Counted from the stretch's first letter, positions 48,104 to 57,166 are shown. The stretch is DNA of 64,000 bases from Candidatus Methylopumilus rimovensis (GCF_006364615.1 NZ_CP040986.1:806001-870000); one strand, 5' to 3'. Notes: generated by a model from the sequence alone, not told the origin. Numbers and translations: made by a program.

Positions 48104-49411
48104 TTATTGTTTTGAAGTAACCCTCCAAACACGATTACCTACATCGTCAGCAATAAGAAGATTTCCTTTTTTATCAATCACTAACCCCACGGGCCTTCCA
48201 TATGCTTCATCACCGACCACAAAATTGGTGACAATATCGATTGGCAACCCTTGAGGTTCATTATCTTTAAAAGGTATATAAACGACTTTATAGCCACTTC
48301 TTGGCTTTCTATTCCAAGAGCCATGCTCACTTATAAATACGCCATAGTTATAGGGCGATTTGAATTGTGAAATATCCGAAAAAACTAAGCCCAATGCTGC
48401 GACATGTGCGCCTAGTGCATAATCAGGTGAACGAGGATTTAGATTGCTTGGCATAGGTTCTTTCACACGAGGATCTTTATGATTTTTATAATATACGTAA
48501 GGCCATCCAAAAAAATCGCCATCATGAACAGAGGTTAAATAATCAGGTACTAAATCATTACCTAATGCATCCCTTTCATTTACTACTGTCCATAATTCAC
48601 CTGAAGTTGGATGCCATGCAAGGCCGTTGGGATTTCTTAAGCCTGAAGCATAAACTCGTTTTTGTTTTGTTTTAAGATCGACTTCTATAATTGAGGCTCT
48701 ATCATTTTCTTGATCTAGTCCATGCTCGCCAATATTGCTATTAGATCCGACTGTGACATAAAGCTTTGCGCCATCGGATGATGCAATAATATTTTTCGTC
48801 CAATGTGAGTTAATCTCTCCTTCTGGCAAATCTGCAATTTTTTCTGGAGGGTATTTTTTAGTATCAATGCTTAAATCGCCTAACTCATAATGAAAACGCA
48901 AAATAGCATCAGTATTGGCCACATATAAATCATTGCCAATTAATGCCATGCCAAAAGGTGAATGTAATCGGGTTAAAAAATCATTAGCTAGCTCAGCAAC
49001 CCCATCATCATTTTTATCACGAAGTAGTGAAATTTTGTCTGGACTATCATTACCAGCTCCAGCGCGTTTCATGATGAATCCTGCTATAAGATCTTTTAAT
49101 CCTTGAGCTTTTTTAGGGGGTTGCTTATTACTTTGCGCAACAAGGACATCTCCATTAGGTAAAACATAAAGCCAACGAGGATGTATGAGATCTCTTGAAT
49201 AAAGATTTATCGCAAAATTATCATGAACAATAGGTGTCAAATTTTCTGGCCATTTTGATGCCTTTGCAATATTCACTGTAGGGATAATTGATACGCTTGG
49301 CTCAGGTAATTCAGGATTTACTCCTAAACTCGATGGAGGCAAATCTGAAGAGAGAATTGTTTGGCAAGAAAAGAGAATGGCCAATATAAAAATACTTAAT
49401 ATTTTTTTCAT
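48104..49411 (-). CDS. PQQ-dependent sugar dehydrogenase (sorbosone dehydrogenase type)
   Basis: 435 aa. Signal peptide or lipoprotein signal (FSCQTILSS, with Cys as possible lipobox). Six-bladed propeller typical of soluble aldose/sorbosone dehydrogenases: GSNSNIGEHGLDQEND, RNPNGLAWHPTSGELW, NERDALGNDLVPDY and DGDFFGWPY. PQQ and calcium sit at the propeller centre. The electron acceptor is likely a periplasmic cytochrome. The substrate is not predictable. It links functionally to the pqqA gene 13 kb away. Confidence 0.87.
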   Translation of the reverse strand: MKKILSIFILAILFSCQTILSSDLPPSSLGVNPELPEPSVSIIPTVNIAKASKWPENLTPIVHDNFAINLYSRDLIHPRWLYVLPNGDVLVAQSNKQPPKKAQGLKDLIAGFIMKRAGAGNDSPDKISLLRDKNDDGVAELANDFLTRLHSPFGMALIGNDLYVANTDAILRFHYELGDLSIDTKKYPPEKIADLPEGEINSHWTKNIIASSDGAKLYVTVGSNSNIGEHGLDQENDRASIIEVDLKTKQKRVYASGLRNPNGLAWHPTSGELWTVVNERDALGNDLVPDYLTSVHDGDFFGWPYVYYKNHKDPRVKEPMPSNLNPRSPDYALGAHVAALGLVFSDISQFKSPYNYGVFISEHGSWNRKPRSGYKVVYIPFKDNEPQGLPIDIVTNFVVGDEAYGRPVGLVIDKKGNLLIADDVGNRVWRVTSKQ

Positions 49412-49612
49412 GACCTTATTTTATAGAATTGTTAATGTTTTAGCTCAATCCTTCTCTAGGCTCAGTAAATGTCCTCATGACGTCTTGACTTGACCCTGAC
49501 TAATCCATCTTTGATTTATAATACTTATCACATACTTAAAAACAATTCATTGGATTTATCACAATAAGAGGCATAAAGTTGATTCGTAAAAACTATTAAT
49601 GAGGGGTTAAAA

Positions 49613-49777
49613 ATGAAATCAAAAAAAGAAATTAAAACATCTAAGGGTCAAGGAAAAAAGACCGGTTTACAAAAAACAAAAGTGTTAAAAAACACAGATG
49701 AAAATATTTTTGTATGCAAACAAAATGATAAAGACTGCTGGCATCGATACTCTGCTGCAATGGGAGATTGTGTTTAA
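49613..49777 (+). CDS. 54-aa Cys micro-protein, C-x6-C-x10-C type
   Basis: A Lys-rich N-terminus (MKSKKEIKTSKGQGKKTG) is followed by FVCKQNDKDCWHRYSAAMGD and CV. Three Cys at C-x6-C-x10-C with one residue after the last. The same pattern occurs in a second micro-protein at 57753-57911. Good ribosome binding site (gagggg). It ends 96 bp before the convergent blh stop. Not recognised. Confidence 0.65.
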   Translation: MKSKKEIKTSKGQGKKTGLQKTKVLKNTDENIFVCKQNDKDCWHRYSAAMGDCV

Positions 49778-49873
49778 TTAATAGATACCAAAATAGGGTA
49801 TTTGATATGCCCCATTAAACTTTAATGACAACCTCTAGATTCTAAACCATTCTGAGAAGTTGATATGTTAAAA

Positions 49874-50758
49874 CTATTTATGCTCGCCGAGTAAATTTGA
49901 CAGAAAACGATTAATTGCTGGCCAAAACATATGGGAAATTGTAAGGGCCATTAAAATAGAAAAAATAATATTTAAATATTCAATCTGTAAATTCTCAAAA
50001 AGTACAAAGTAAGCAAAAAGAGTAACTGGCAAGGTAAAAATAATTAAAAATAAAAGATCTCGCAAAGAATTAATTCCGACGTTAATCAAGGCTCTAATGC
50101 CATGCAAAAAACAGAAATAAAAAGCAAACCAAAAAAGCGGTTGCAAAAAGCTAGCTAGAATAAGGGTTATTAGAAACTCTAAAAAAAGAAAAATCTTATC
50201 TTTTTTTGTAATGATATTACTTGTATAAACAAGAAATAGAAAACTAAAGCTAAAAAAAAGTGTAAGTATTTTAAGAGCAAGGAATACATTAGGGTTTATT
50301 TCAAAATTCACTAATATATCAAAAATGTTTTTAACATCATTTTCAAAAAAAATGACTGGCAGTAATGTCATAGCAAAGCCCCATGATACTTTCATCATTT
50401 GAGGAACTTTTTTTAGATATGTAAGATCGCTCTCTCCAAAATGGATAATAGACATTAAAATTAAGGAAACCAATCCAAGAGCAGGGCTTTGGAACCACAC
50501 AAACAAGCCTAAAAAAACTATGGATATATAAACTAAAAAAGCTATCGCTCTTGTTTTAATGTTTGAGTAAGCATTCCATATAACAATAGAGTCAGAAGCA
50601 CCGTGTGAAACACCAAGGGACATGATGATTACAAAAATGATAGCTAAAGATGAATTGATATCAGAAATTTTAAAGAAAGCATTCTGATGATTAAAAAACA
50701 TCAAAAAAAGTCCTGAAATCACATATATAGCTTGATGAACTCTTATCTTATTTAACAT
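49874..50758 (-). CDS. blh: Beta-carotene 15,15'-dioxygenase, Brp/Blh family
   Basis: 294 aa polytopic membrane protein. Conserved residues of Blh: VSHGASDSIV, IHFGESDL, CFLHGIRAL and TISHMFWPAI, giving the His set that binds the catalytic iron. It cleaves beta-carotene to two retinals, supplying the chromophore to both rhodopsins. Last gene of the rhodopsin/crt string; its start overlaps the crtY end by 11 bp. Confidence 0.93.
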   Translation of the reverse strand: MLNKIRVHQAIYVISGLFLMFFNHQNAFFKISDINSSLAIIFVIIMSLGVSHGASDSIVIWNAYSNIKTRAIAFLVYISIVFLGLFVWFQSPALGLVSLILMSIIHFGESDLTYLKKVPQMMKVSWGFAMTLLPVIFFENDVKNIFDILVNFEINPNVFLALKILTLFFSFSFLFLVYTSNIITKKDKIFLFLEFLITLILASFLQPLFWFAFYFCFLHGIRALINVGINSLRDLLFLIIFTLPVTLFAYFVLFENLQIEYLNIIFSILMALTISHMFWPAINRFLSNLLGEHK

Positions 50759-51875
50759 ATAAATTCAGCAAACCCTTAAGCATAATTATTTTAGGCAATT
50801 TCAAAATAATGGCTAAATAATCAATGAGCCTTGCTTGATCAGATAAGAATCTTATGACTGATGCAATAGGCACCTTTGTAAAAAAAATTCGGAATATTTT
50901 AGGTGCTTCTTTTGGATTTGATCTTAAGACAGAAAGAAAAATTTTATCTAACCAATTAGTAAGATATTTTTTTTTGTGATTTATCATTTCATATGAAAAT
51001 TGATTTTTTACATCTATTTGATTTGCCCACAAAGCAATTCGGGTAAAAGCATATCCAGAGGCGGGTCTAGAAGCTCCTCCAAAATTACCAATTCTAAAGT
51101 ATTGATTATCTGCTCTTGCTTCAGAATATGGCGACATCGGTAAAACAGCCTTTTCTGTCTTCAATATCTCTTTAATATTAAACTTCTTTAGATTTTTTTT
51201 GTGCAGCCTATCTACTTCTTTGAAGTTTATTTTTCGAGAAAAAAAAGTAGTCTCTACTAATGCCCTAGTTTTTGAGAAAGGAAGAATATAGGTAAAAATA
51301 ATATTTTTTTCAGATTCGAAAAAATCCATTAATGTGACAATATTTTCATTAAATATTTTTGTGTTTGAAACAACCTCAGAACCAATAAAAACTTGTTTTA
51401 ATGAAGGATACTTATCGTCAAACTTAATATTTGGTCTACTATCTGCTATATTTTTTAGTAAAATTTTTTTATTATTTAAATTAATTTCCCACTCATCATT
51501 AATTTTTTTAATCTGCTTAATTAAGCATCCCCGCTCAACTTTAATACCTTTCGTAACTAATCTTTTATAAAGCTCCTTTATAACTGATTTAGATTCATAG
51601 CATGCATACCGATAATCGCCTAAATCAATAATATGTGATTCACCTTTTACCTTAATTTCTAGCTGAGACCATTCTTTTTTAATTTTAATATTTAATTTTT
51701 TTTTAATATCTAAGAGACCTGGTCCCGACCAAAAACTATAGGTTTTATCATTTTCTAAAGTGCGATTTTTCTCTAATAAAATAAAATTATTAATTTTTTT
51801 ATTAAGAAGAGAATTCGCTAGAGTTAATCCAGATAGACCAGCGCCAATAATGCCAATATCAAATTTCTGTTTCAT
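50748..51875 (-). CDS. crtY: Lycopene beta-cyclase
   Basis: 375 aa. N-terminal FAD/NAD-binding motif GIIGAGLSGLTLANSLL, then SFWSGPG, and the RIGNFGGASRPASGYAFTRI segment typical of CrtY. It cyclises both ends of lycopene to beta-carotene. Overlaps blh by 11 bp and starts 3 bp after the crtB stop. Very Lys/Asn/Ile-rich, an effect of high A+T. Confidence 0.92.
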   Translation of the reverse strand: MKQKFDIGIIGAGLSGLTLANSLLNKKINNFILLEKNRTLENDKTYSFWSGPGLLDIKKKLNIKIKKEWSQLEIKVKGESHIIDLGDYRYACYESKSVIKELYKRLVTKGIKVERGCLIKQIKKINDEWEINLNNKKILLKNIADSRPNIKFDDKYPSLKQVFIGSEVVSNTKIFNENIVTLMDFFESEKNIIFTYILPFSKTRALVETTFFSRKINFKEVDRLHKKNLKKFNIKEILKTEKAVLPMSPYSEARADNQYFRIGNFGGASRPASGYAFTRIALWANQIDVKNQFSYEMINHKKKYLTNWLDKIFLSVLRSNPKEAPKIFRIFFTKVPIASVIRFLSDQARLIDYLAIILKLPKIIMLKGLLNLYVK

Positions 51876-51878
51876 ATA

Positions 51879-52769
51879 TCAAAAATGTGCGTCGGGTAGA
51901 TTATGAATAAATTTATGAAGATTTTTATTATGCAGCTTCATCTCTTGTTTAAATGAGGTCAAGTATTTTGTAATAATACCCAATGTAATCATAAACTTAG
52001 AAAAATTACTAACATAACACCTTTTTTCTTTACGCTCATAATGGGCTTTCATTAGCTGGTATCCAATTTGCTGGTATAAAGCTGAAGCTAATTTCACGGC
52101 AAGTGATGCGCCTTTGGGTAAATGGTCAATAGCTCGACTAGCGCTTTCAAAATAGATGTTCGCTAATTGAATCATTTTCTTTCGAGCTTCATCTATTTTT
52201 CTAGCTGTCTCCTTGTTTGGATTAGCAATTTCTTTAGCTCTATATTTCCCAATGAGACTTTCTGGCAAATAAACTCTGTTTCGTAGACTATCCTCATAAA
52301 TATCTCTCGAAATATTGACTAACTGCATCGCAATTCCTAAATCAATTGCAAAATATCGCATTTTTTTATCTTTTACCCCAAAAATATCACAGACCATTAA
52401 ACCGACAGTACCAGCAACTTGATAACAATAAACAATTAGAGATTTTTCTGATTTAAAGGTGGAAAATTTAATATCTGAAATTTGTCCATTTAAGAAATTT
52501 TTAACAAGTTTTTGGTTGGGCCAGTTTTCTTTTGGAATATCGCTCAACAAATTAATAACAGGATGTGATCTGCTCTTCTTCCATGCTTCCGTAAATATCA
52601 AAAGTCTTTTTTTTGCTATGTGGGTAGTTTTGGCTTCATCCACCATATCATCGACTCTTCGGCAGAAGCTATAAATTGAATAAATGGCTTGCATGTTCGA
52701 CTTATCAAGGAAAAGGGAAGCCCAATAAAAAGTCTTACCATGCTTACGCATGAGTAAATTATTTTTCAT
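51879..52769 (-). CDS. crtB: Phytoene synthase
   Basis: 296 aa from the ATG at 52769 (a TTG at 52790 would add seven residues). Squalene/phytoene synthase motifs: RRVDDMVDE first Asp motif and NISRDIYEDSLRNRVYLP second Asp motif, QQIGYQLM. It condenses two GGPP to phytoene. Overlaps the crtI end by 11 bp, so the genes are translationally coupled. Confidence 0.94.
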   Translation of the reverse strand: MKNNLLMRKHGKTFYWASLFLDKSNMQAIYSIYSFCRRVDDMVDEAKTTHIAKKRLLIFTEAWKKSRSHPVINLLSDIPKENWPNQKLVKNFLNGQISDIKFSTFKSEKSLIVYCYQVAGTVGLMVCDIFGVKDKKMRYFAIDLGIAMQLVNISRDIYEDSLRNRVYLPESLIGKYRAKEIANPNKETARKIDEARKKMIQLANIYFESASRAIDHLPKGASLAVKLASALYQQIGYQLMKAHYERKEKRCYVSNFSKFMITLGIITKYLTSFKQEMKLHNKNLHKFIHNLPDAHF

Positions 52770-54240
52770 GTTTAGGAATAAGCTTATCAATAACTTTGGC
52801 AGAGTTCAAAACACCGGGAACACCAGCACCTGGGTGAGTACCTGCACCCACATAAAAAAGATTCTGATATAAATCATCTTTATTGTGAGTCCTAAACCAA
52901 GCAGATTGTCTAAATAGAGGTGCTATAGAGAAACCAGACCCGAAAGGTGTATTGTAATCTTGAAGAAAGTTTTCTGGAGTCATATAAAATGATTCGCAAA
53001 TGGTTTCAGTAAGTTTTGGCATCATTGTTTGTTCTAATGCTTTGATAATTGATTTAATGAATGCGGGCGCTTCATCCTCCCAAACTATATTCCCTTTCAA
53101 GTTCGGAACTGGAATTAGGGCATAAAAACTATCACAACCGATAGGTGCAAAATTAGTATCAGTTGCTGTGGGTCTATGAAGATAGATAGAAAAATCGTCA
53201 GCCAATTTGTGAAGGTCAAAAATATCACTTAATAGCTCTTTGTATCTTGGTCCCATCCATATCGTATGATGAGCAATATTTTCATACTTAACTTTTGTTC
53301 CAAAGAAAAGGACAAATAAGCCCATTGAATGTTTTGCTGTTTTATTAATAAATTTGTTATGGAGTGAGATTTTCTGATTGTCTATTAAATGATTATTTGT
53401 ATAAATGGGATCTGCATTTGTAATTAAATAGTCAGTTTTATAAAAATCTCCTTTTGAATTTACAATACCGTCGACTTTTTGCTGTGAAGTCACAATCTTA
53501 TTAATCTCACTATTTAAAAAAATATTAATCCCTTTTCGCTCCATAAGCATTTTTAATTGAGAGACTATTTCCCCGGTGCCACCTTTAGCAAAAAATACTC
53601 CCCATTTTTTTTCTAGTGCATGAATCAATGCATATATAGAGGTTGTATTGAAAGGATTACCACCCACGAGTAAGGGTTGAATTGAAAATGCTTGTCTTAA
53701 GTTTGGATGCTTTAAATAAGTTGAAACAAACTGATAAACAGATTGATAGCCTTTTAATTTAATAATATCGGGGGTATACCGAATCAAACTGCTTAGTTTA
53801 TGAAAAGGTTGGTCAGCAAGCTTAAGGTAGCCTAATTCAAAAATTTTCTCAGCATGTTTAAGCATTTTAAGGTACCCATTCACATCTTTAGGCTCAAAAG
53901 CTTTGATTTGCTCTAATAATTCATCTTGATTTGGACCATAGTTAAAAAATGATCCATCATGAAATCTAAAGCGATACCATGGATCTAAAGGTATGAAATT
54001 AATAAAATCATCTATTTCTTCACCAAAAATTTCAAATAACTCTCTAAATAAATAAGGCGCTGTTATAACTGTAGGGCCAGCATCATGAATAAACCCATTT
54101 TGATTGAATTGTCTTGCTCTTCCGCCAAGTTGATCAAGCTTTTCATGTAAATCAACTTCATACCCCTTTGCTCGCATTCTCAAAGCAGCTGCAATACCGC
54201 CGAAACCACTTCCAATGACAATAATTTTTTTAGTTTGCAT
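52759..54240 (-). CDS. crtI: Phytoene desaturase
   Basis: 493 aa from the ATG at 54240, within the last codons of crtE. N-terminal FAD motif IVIGSGFGGIAAALRMRAKGYEV, HEKLDQLGGRARQF, and C-terminal GAGTHPGAGVPGVL as in bacterial CrtI. It converts phytoene to lycopene. Full length, coupled to crtE and crtB by overlaps. Confidence 0.95.
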   Translation of the reverse strand: MQTKKIIVIGSGFGGIAAALRMRAKGYEVDLHEKLDQLGGRARQFNQNGFIHDAGPTVITAPYLFRELFEIFGEEIDDFINFIPLDPWYRFRFHDGSFFNYGPNQDELLEQIKAFEPKDVNGYLKMLKHAEKIFELGYLKLADQPFHKLSSLIRYTPDIIKLKGYQSVYQFVSTYLKHPNLRQAFSIQPLLVGGNPFNTTSIYALIHALEKKWGVFFAKGGTGEIVSQLKMLMERKGINIFLNSEINKIVTSQQKVDGIVNSKGDFYKTDYLITNADPIYTNNHLIDNQKISLHNKFINKTAKHSMGLFVLFFGTKVKYENIAHHTIWMGPRYKELLSDIFDLHKLADDFSIYLHRPTATDTNFAPIGCDSFYALIPVPNLKGNIVWEDEAPAFIKSIIKALEQTMMPKLTETICESFYMTPENFLQDYNTPFGSGFSIAPLFRQSAWFRTHNKDDLYQNLFYVGAGTHPGAGVPGVLNSAKVIDKLIPKHEK

Positions 54241-55177
54241 GTGAGAATTGATGGGATCTTTTTTCAATTTCTTCGCTTAAAGAAGAAATAATAGGTCTGA
54301 TGACGACTGGCATAAGATGTAGAGAATTTTTAATGCCATGTAGAATATTCTCAATTTTAAAAATTAAATCATCTGCAATATTTGATGATAAAAGATATTG
54401 CTTTAACTCGCTCTTATTTTTCTTAAGGAAATTTATTTCTTTTTCGGAGGACTTTTCCTTAAGTAAAACAATAAGTGCATTCACTCTCTCAAATTTAATA
54501 TCTGTGGGAATTTCGTTATGTTGGCTGATTAAAATATTTTCTAAGTCATTCACTATTTGGTAGGCAAGCCCCATTTCGTCTGTTAATTTTCTTAAGTGCA
54601 TATAATAAGGCTCTTCTAGCTCTCCACATTTGAACATACCCATAATAGGTAAACAAATAAGTGGTGATGTTTTAGCTGTTGCAAGTTTTATATATTCTTC
54701 CCAACTTAAACTTAAAAAATTCGTATTGACGTCTCCCGATTGACCGAATACGATTTCCTTAACAGTTCCTGAAAGCAGGCTAAGTAAAATATTCTGATGC
54801 CAGCCCTGCTCAATTTCAGTGATTTTTCGAAACGACTCAGCAATCAAATAATCGCCTGTGCATATTGCAGCTGGAATTCCAAAATTCTTCCAAACACTTA
54901 CCTTGCCTCTTCTTATTTCATCGCTATCGCAAATATCATCGTGAAGTAAAGATGCGCTATGAATTAACTCACAAACAACAGACCAAATAATTGCTGTGTG
55001 TTTAGAGATTCCTAAGGCTTCACCGGATGATAAAGCTAAGTGCGATCTGATTAATTTACCTTCTGATCTGCCATGCCAATTTAACCACTGAGATAAGTTT
55101 TTCTCGTCGACATCAAAAGACATCGCCAGATGTTTTTTTACAATACTTATGGAGTCGCTTTCGTCTGTATACATCAT
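54230..55177 (-). CDS. crtE: Geranylgeranyl diphosphate synthase
   Basis: 315 aa polyprenyl synthase. The first Asp-rich motif is intact (HSASLLHDDICDSDEIRRG). The second, normally DDxxD, reads YQIVNDLEN, losing the first and last Asp. The usual KT-containing segment TAKTSPLICLPI is present. It makes GGPP for carotenoids. It is first of the crt genes, 56 bp after the second rhodopsin in the same direction. Confidence 0.85.
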   Translation of the reverse strand: MMYTDESDSISIVKKHLAMSFDVDEKNLSQWLNWHGRSEGKLIRSHLALSSGEALGISKHTAIIWSVVCELIHSASLLHDDICDSDEIRRGKVSVWKNFGIPAAICTGDYLIAESFRKITEIEQGWHQNILLSLLSGTVKEIVFGQSGDVNTNFLSLSWEEYIKLATAKTSPLICLPIMGMFKCGELEEPYYMHLRKLTDEMGLAYQIVNDLENILISQHNEIPTDIKFERVNALIVLLKEKSSEKEINFLKKNKSELKQYLLSSNIADDLIFKIENILHGIKNSLHLMPVVIRPIISSLSEEIEKRSHQFSHAN

Positions 55178-55233
55178 TAATTTATTTAAAAGAAAGCATA
55201 TAGAAATTTAGCTTATTTAGATAAAAGGCTTAA

Positions 55234-55959
55234 CTAGGCACCAATTTCAGATTTTCTTTGCGCGATAATGTATATCAAAATGCCAAAAACTGATTTAGCA
55301 ATAATATCTACGAAGGTATATCCCACCTGAATACTTACAAATGCAGAAAAACCTAGCAAGGGAAGAATATAAACTAAAGGGTAAAATGACCAAGACAATA
55401 TAATAAGTAATCTTGTTTTCTTAAATAACGGTTGAACAATCATAGGTTGGGTTTTGATTGACATTCCTATGCCATAAACCATTTCGTAGAGTATGTATGA
55501 GAATGGAATCATGGCTAAAATCCACCAAATAATCTTAGCAAATCCAATAGTAAGCGTTTCGCCAGGATAGCCCAATAAGACCATAAGGGCTGATGCTGCA
55601 ACCAAGGCAAATCCTTTTTTGTATGTCTCTGAATGAGGCAATCTTAAAATTAAAACAAACTCTAAAAGCAAAAGAGGGACTGTTAATAACCAGTCAACAT
55701 ATCGATATGCATTGTTAAATTGCATACCGCTTTCTATCACTAAACCATCTTTTAATAAGTATGCATTATTAAAACTTTCGAAAATCCTTAGGTAGTGATA
55801 CGTTGTGATCAAACAAACAAGACTTGAGAGAGTTAATGCAGTTTTATATGCAGGAGATACTTGCGATCTTTGCAATAGAAAAAAAATAGTTGAGGCTCCA
55901 AAAGCAGCAATTGCAAATGAAATTGCGTTATAAACTAAATTAAACTCAACATTATTCAT
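55234..55959 (-). CDS. Second rhodopsin, xanthorhodopsin/actinorhodopsin-type proton pump
   Basis: 241 aa, seven helices, no signal peptide. Helix C FNNAYRYVDWLLTVPLLLLEF places acceptor D89, T93 and donor E100 (DTE, outward proton pump). L97 at the spectral-tuning site predicts green absorption. H55 in helix B pairs with D89. The retinal lysine is K222 (AKSVFG). Long B-C loop and the GYPGE motif are traits of the xanthorhodopsin/actinorhodopsin group. The helix E site that is Gly in antenna-binding members is Trp here (WW at 145-146). Co-directional with crtE. Confidence 0.9.
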   Translation of the reverse strand: MNNVEFNLVYNAISFAIAAFGASTIFFLLQRSQVSPAYKTALTLSSLVCLITTYHYLRIFESFNNAYLLKDGLVIESGMQFNNAYRYVDWLLTVPLLLLEFVLILRLPHSETYKKGFALVAASALMVLLGYPGETLTIGFAKIIWWILAMIPFSYILYEMVYGIGMSIKTQPMIVQPLFKKTRLLIILSWSFYPLVYILPLLGFSAFVSIQVGYTFVDIIAKSVFGILIYIIAQRKSEIGA

Positions 55960-56024
55960 CGTATGGGTATATCGATTTTGTTACTTGGGCTTTTGATATA
56001 TTTAAATTTAAAGGCAAAAAATAA

Positions 56025-56056
56025 AAAAACTGTGTAGCCTAAGCCACACAGTTTTT
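56025..56056 (-). terminator. Strong terminator between the two rhodopsin genes
   Basis: AAAAACTGTGT and ACACAGTTTTT form a perfect 11-bp stem with a 10-base loop between the proteorhodopsin stop and the second rhodopsin start. The A/T tails make it usable on the minus strand (and in principle both). It should make most proteorhodopsin mRNA monocistronic. Confidence 0.88.
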
Positions 56057-56072
56057 TTAATATATTACATAC

Positions 56073-56858
56073 TTACTTAGATTCTGAAACAGCTACAGAC
56101 CAAATAATTACACCGAATGCAATTTTATTTAAAACATCAGCTAAGTTATAGATAATGTTTAATGATGCCATGCTGCTTGCAGGATCAGCGCCAGTTAAAT
56201 ATCCGAAATAGTAGCCTAATGGATAAATTGCCCATCCAAAAGTTACAATTAATCTCATAGTGTTAAAAGCTTTTTGCACAGTTGCAGGAGCCTTATTTGC
56301 ACTAATTTTGCTTGCTTCGCCAGCAAAGATTTCGTAAAGGATATAGAACCATCCAAGCATACCAACGATAAATGATGTCATCACGTCAGCATAGCCAGCT
56401 TCGCCAACATAACCGCCCACAAGCATTACTAATGTACCAATTACAAGTCTCCAAAAAACACCTGTTGATACTTTGGTAATTGCAGATAGGATCAAATAAA
56501 ACTCAATCATTAATAGTGGTACTGTAATGAGCCAATCAATATATCTATAAACTGTTGGTGTTGATCCAGTTGCGACCCACACGTCACGCATATAGAAATA
56601 GTGAACAGCCGCTACTAATGTAACAAGTCCGGACACAGTGAGAGAAGTTTTCCACTTACCTGCTACACGATCTCTTTCGAGGAAGAAGAAAGCAGTTGAA
56701 GCAACTAATGCCATTGAGATTAGCCAAAAGGTAATACCAACAAAATCGCTTGATTGAAGCACTTGACCTGATGTAGCAAAAACTGATGTTGATAAGCCTA
56801 ATAAAGACAATCCTAATAAGCACTTATTTCTTAGGGATTTAAAAAAACCTTGAAACAT
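56073..56858 (-). CDS. Green-absorbing proteorhodopsin
   Basis: 261 aa with an N-terminal signal peptide (ending SVFAT) and seven helices. Helix C YRYIDWLITVPLLMIEF: acceptor D108, T112, donor E119 (DTE, light-driven outward proton pump). L116 corresponds to position 105 in the classic numbering, predicting green absorption. H86 in helix B (AVHYFYM), retinal lysine K245 (NKIAFG). Strong Shine-Dalgarno (caggagg). Carotenoid genes and blh downstream supply retinal. Terminator follows. Confidence 0.96.
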   Translation of the reverse strand: MFQGFFKSLRNKCLLGLSLLGLSTSVFATSGQVLQSSDFVGITFWLISMALVASTAFFFLERDRVAGKWKTSLTVSGLVTLVAAVHYFYMRDVWVATGSTPTVYRYIDWLITVPLLMIEFYLILSAITKVSTGVFWRLVIGTLVMLVGGYVGEAGYADVMTSFIVGMLGWFYILYEIFAGEASKISANKAPATVQKAFNTMRLIVTFGWAIYPLGYYFGYLTGADPASSMASLNIIYNLADVLNKIAFGVIIWSVAVSESK

Positions 56859-56881
56859 AAGAACCTCCTGTTGATTGAAAA

Positions 56882-56902
56882 AAACTTTAACGACTAAAGT
56901 TT
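56882..56902 (-). other. 5' UTR hairpin of proteorhodopsin
   Basis: AAACTTTA/TAAAGTTT 8-bp perfect arms with 5-base loop, 24 bp upstream of the proteorhodopsin start and just before its Shine-Dalgarno. Likely part of the transcript leader. Confidence 0.5.
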
Positions 56903-56929
56903 AGATAATTAAATGTAGCATTAATAAAA

Positions 56930-57166
56930 TTATCTTGAAGAAAGTTTACACTCTAACTTTAGGGTTGTTATATATATTTTTATTCTATTGATTTCATTCA
57001 TGATTATCATTAACCATAAAACAAATATGGGAATAAATAAAAACCTATATAGTGTTGATTTTTTGTAATCAAAGGAATAAATTGGATTAGCTAAAAATTT
57101 ATTTCGACGTAAATTTTTTCCTAGGTTCGCCCCTTCTTTTTTTATTTGCTTACTAAATCCTTGCAT
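56930..57166 (-). CDS. Doubtful 78-aa membrane protein
   Basis: An ATG-started frame with a basic N-terminal half (KQIKKEGANLGKNLRRNKF) and one hydrophobic segment (about 41-56). No ribosome binding site ahead of the ATG. It occupies the region where the proteorhodopsin promoter should be. It may be a chance frame in low-complexity DNA; listed only because no other gene covers this stretch. Confidence 0.25.
   Translation of the reverse strand: MQGFSKQIKKEGANLGKNLRRNKFLANPIYSFDYKKSTLYRFLFIPIFVLWLMIIMNEINRIKIYITTLKLECKLSSR
56996..57014 (-). promoter_or_regulatory. Fur-box-like sequence upstream of proteorhodopsin
   Basis: ATTCATGATTATCATTAAC matches 15 of 19 positions of the Fur consensus, the same score as the box at 44161. 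It lies about 140 bp upstream of the proteorhodopsin start. Confidence 0.4.
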
